Shown: positions 61,827 to 64,000 of the stretch, piece after piece
How the letters are laid out: every line of letters starts with the position of its first letter
How positions within the stretch are numbered: the first letter of the stretch is position 1
Source: Anodontia alba
Taxonomy: Eukaryota > Mollusca > Bivalvia > Lucinida > Lucinidae
DNA length: 64,000 bases
Assembly: GCA_964016985.1 (NCBI GenBank)
Contig: OZ024826.1
Location: forward strand, 8,667,855 to 8,731,854
Direction: 5' to 3'
Notes under the pieces: generated by a model
The model's database searches: none
Seen by the model: the letters and a program-made list of their open reading frames with translations, nothing else
What the model was told of the DNA's origin: nothing
Made by a program: the position numbers and the translations under genes

Positions 61827-64000
61827 ATGAATGAAATTGAAATTTACCGGATGCGGATTGGTATGAATTATAGTCGTCAGAGAAAGGTCAAAGGCCTAGA
61901 CTGTTTGAATTTATTTGAATCATTAATAATAATGTCCTTGTTACTTATGGCTGGAATTGAACGTAATCCTGGTCCTTTGTCGGAAGCTTCAGCACTCTCA
62001 GCTGAGTCAGTCCTTACTATGGATGACTCTGTCATAAAAGCAAAATTTTCTGTTGTTCATTATAATGTGCAGAGTCTTTCAAACAAGGTCGACTTAATAC
62101 AATCTGAATTATCTAATTTTGATATCATATGCTTAACTGAAACTTGGCTCGATCAAAGAACTATAGATGACGATTTAGCTTTAAACGGATTTAATTTACA
62201 TCGGCGTGATCGACCTGGTGATCACCACGGTGGAATATGTGTCTATGTTAATCAAAACATATTTTCTCGACGTAGAAATGATCTTGAACTTCCAAATATA
62301 GAAAATGTCTGGATTGAAGTTTTGCTACATAATTGCAAAATGCTTATTGGCACCTTTTATAGACCTCCAAATTCATCACCTGTAGTTTTATCGTCTATTG
62401 AGGATTCCATTGGCCTTGCCTACGATACTAACATTCAGAATGTAGTTATAACCGGTGACCTTAATCTTGATATTTTGAAGCAAGCATCAAATAAAAAAGT
62501 ACAAGACCTCTGCCAACAGTTTAATTTGCAACAACTTATTGTAGAACCTACACATTATACAGAAACTTCGACCTCTATCATAGACCTGTTTCTTATTTCC
62601 AATAAACATAATCTGCTTTTAAGTGGTGTTGGTGAACCGTTTTTAGAGCAGAATGTTAGATATCACTGCCCAGTTTATACTGTTTTTAACTTCGACAAAC
62701 ATATGAGCCCAGTTTTTACAAGACACATATGGCTTTATTCTAAGGGAAATTATCAGTCCTTTTCAAATGAGCTGAGAGAAACTAACTGGGATGCTTTAAA
62801 AAATAATGATATTGATATCTACGCAGCAAACGTTACTGAACAAATTACGAAATTAGCAAACCAATACATTCCAAACAAAACAATAAAAGTTCGAAAATCT
62901 GATCCGGCGTGGCTTACGAATAGTATTAAACGATTAATGAGAAAAAGAAAACGTTTATATGATAAATTTAGGAAATCAAATAGTCCCGGAGATTTTGAGA
63001 AATATAAGCACATAAGAAATAAAGTAACGGATGAAATTCGCAAATCAAAAAAATTGGAAATCCAAAAGCTAACAGAAAAACTACAGAATACAAGCGGTGG
63101 CCCCAAAGATTGGTGGAAAACATTGAAAACTTTTATTAAGCCAGGTCAAAACTCAGCTATCCCTCCACTCGTGTTGAATGGCAATATATACTCTAACCAA
63201 GAAGAGAAAGCCGATATATTGAATCAGTATTTTACTGACCAGACCACACTCGATGAAAGTAACGCATCTCTTCCAAGTGACAACCATGTCCCCCCTAACA
63301 CATTAGAATTCTTACATATCATGTCATATGAAGTAGAATCAGTGCTCAAATCTTTGCAGATAGGTAAAGCTGCTGGACCTGACTCTATTGATAATAGGCT
63401 GCTCAAAGAACTTGCTCAGCCGCTGTCATCTCCGTTAGCCGATCTTTTTAACTATTCCCTCTCTTCTGGTAGAGTTCCAACGATATGGAAACAGGCTAAT
63501 ATCACACCAATTTATAAAAAGGATGATCCTTCTGACGTAACGAATTACAGACCAATTTCTCTCTTGAGTACCATAGGAAAAGTATTTGAAAAAATTATAC
63601 ATAAACATGTCTTTAATTTCTTTCGTGAAAACAATATATTAACAAGATTACAATCGGGGTTTGTTCCAGGGGATTCAACTGTAAATCAACTTGTAGACAT
63701 TTACAATACATTCTGTAAGGCTATGGATGAAGGAAAAGAAGTTCGGGCGATATTTTGCGACGTCAGCAAAGCGTTTGACAGAGTATGGCACAAAGGCCTC
63801 CTTTATAAATTGAGCTCTGTTGGAATCATTGGACCTCTTTTAAGATGGTTTTCTAATTACCTGGATAATAGACAACAAAGAGTTGTCCTACCTGGAGTAC
63901 ACTCACCTTGGTCTCCTGTTAGAGCCGGTGTTCCACAAGGTTCCATTCTCGGCCCACTTCTCTTCCTTCTTTATATAAATGACATTGTTGAAAGAATAAA
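61827..64000 (+). CDS. Non-LTR retrotransposon (LINE) ORF, endonuclease plus reverse transcriptase, continues past window
   Basis: A single frame stays open from the first ATG after a TAA (61824) to the window end, about 724 codons, without stop or shift. Order: short hydrophobic N terminus ending in the 2A-like GIERNPGP (residues 43-50), APE-type endonuclease (VVHYNVQSLSNK, ICLTETWLD, GGICVYVNQ, GTFYRPPNS, VVITGDLNLD, SIIDLFLIS), then reverse transcriptase (IGKAAGPDSIDNRLLKEL, ITPIYKKDD, TNYRPISLLSTIGKVFEKII, LQSGFVPGDSTVNQLV, FCDVSKAFDRVWHKGLLYKL with Asp645, AGVPQGSILGPLLFLLYIND). The YADD box should lie just beyond 64000. It resembles the CR1/jockey group; the clade is tentative. It could be an active or very young copy. 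Other ATGs at 61851, 61863 and 61932 are possible starts. Confidence 0.93.
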   Translation, partial: MNEIEIYRMRIGMNYSRQRKVKGLDCLNLFESLIIMSLLLMAGIERNPGPLSEASALSAESVLTMDDSVIKAKFSVVHYNVQSLSNKVDLIQSELSNFDIICLTETWLDQRTIDDDLALNGFNLHRRDRPGDHHGGICVYVNQNIFSRRRNDLELPNIENVWIEVLLHNCKMLIGTFYRPPNSSPVVLSSIEDSIGLAYDTNIQNVVITGDLNLDILKQASNKKVQDLCQQFNLQQLIVEPTHYTETSTSIIDLFLISNKHNLLLSGVGEPFLEQNVRYHCPVYTVFNFDKHMSPVFTRHIWLYSKGNYQSFSNELRETNWDALKNNDIDIYAANVTEQITKLANQYIPNKTIKVRKSDPAWLTNSIKRLMRKRKRLYDKFRKSNSPGDFEKYKHIRNKVTDEIRKSKKLEIQKLTEKLQNTSGGPKDWWKTLKTFIKPGQNSAIPPLVLNGNIYSNQEEKADILNQYFTDQTTLDESNASLPSDNHVPPNTLEFLHIMSYEVESVLKSLQIGKAAGPDSIDNRLLKELAQPLSSPLADLFNYSLSSGRVPTIWKQANITPIYKKDDPSDVTNYRPISLLSTIGKVFEKIIHKHVFNFFRENNILTRLQSGFVPGDSTVNQLVDIYNTFCKAMDEGKEVRAIFCDVSKAFDRVWHKGLLYKLSSVGIIGPLLRWFSNYLDNRQQRVVLPGVHSPWSPVRAGVPQGSILGPLLFLLYINDIVERI

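Overview
This is a eukaryotic, AT-rich, intron-rich and very repeat-dense window. It looks like a bivalve mollusc genome; a Dreissena-like mussel is my guess from the style of the repeats, not something the sequence proves. There are no bacterial-type operons, ribosome binding sites or CRISPR arrays.

The one host gene I can support is an SLC26-family anion exchanger (SulP transporter plus STAS domain) on the minus strand. I reconstructed 14 coding exons, from the ATG at 34947 down to 5318. All sit on GT/AG splice sites and their phases join without a break into 656 codons (1968 nt). The first coding exon is open upstream to an acceptor, so an upstream exon exists. The 3' end of the STAS domain was not found and probably lies left of the window. 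Exon 13 carries the variable STAS insertion with three RRxS (PKA-type) motifs. Exon 14 carries the conserved STAS core and is squeezed between two nearly identical, inverted palindromic elements.

The introns and the 29 kb upstream of the gene (35-64 kb) are mostly transposable elements. The dominant class is small foldback elements with long, near-perfect hairpins. I separate these families by their termini: A (13 copies, CATNACGAAAACA ends, no visible target-site duplication), P (8 copies, CCCAG..CTGGG ends, TA flanks, three-hairpin structure), T (Tigger/pogo-like CAGTCGAACCTC ends, TA duplication), C and D (TTAA-flanked, piggyBac-like), E (GGGCCCAGTTGTTCAAAGC ends), and B (several different termini around one GCGAAGACTCAGATCAGCC core). 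The same hairpin cores recur inside elements with unrelated ends, and one E copy cleanly lacks its hairpin. This modularity is the most unusual feature of the window.

Other repeats are three fragments of one reverse-transcriptase element (Penelope-like, tentative) at 1-1771, 1862-2402 and 19510-20431; tRNA-derived SINEs; two ~140-bp satellite-type arrays built on a palindromic CAAGATGGCCGCC motif (8.6-10.4 kb and 48.0-50.7 kb); a ~275-bp tandem repeat on both strands; a decayed RTE-like LINE hit twice by family A (59.4-60.9 kb); and, at the right edge, an intact LINE ORF (61827 to beyond 64000) with endonuclease and reverse transcriptase domains and a 2A-like GIERNPGP motif near its N terminus.
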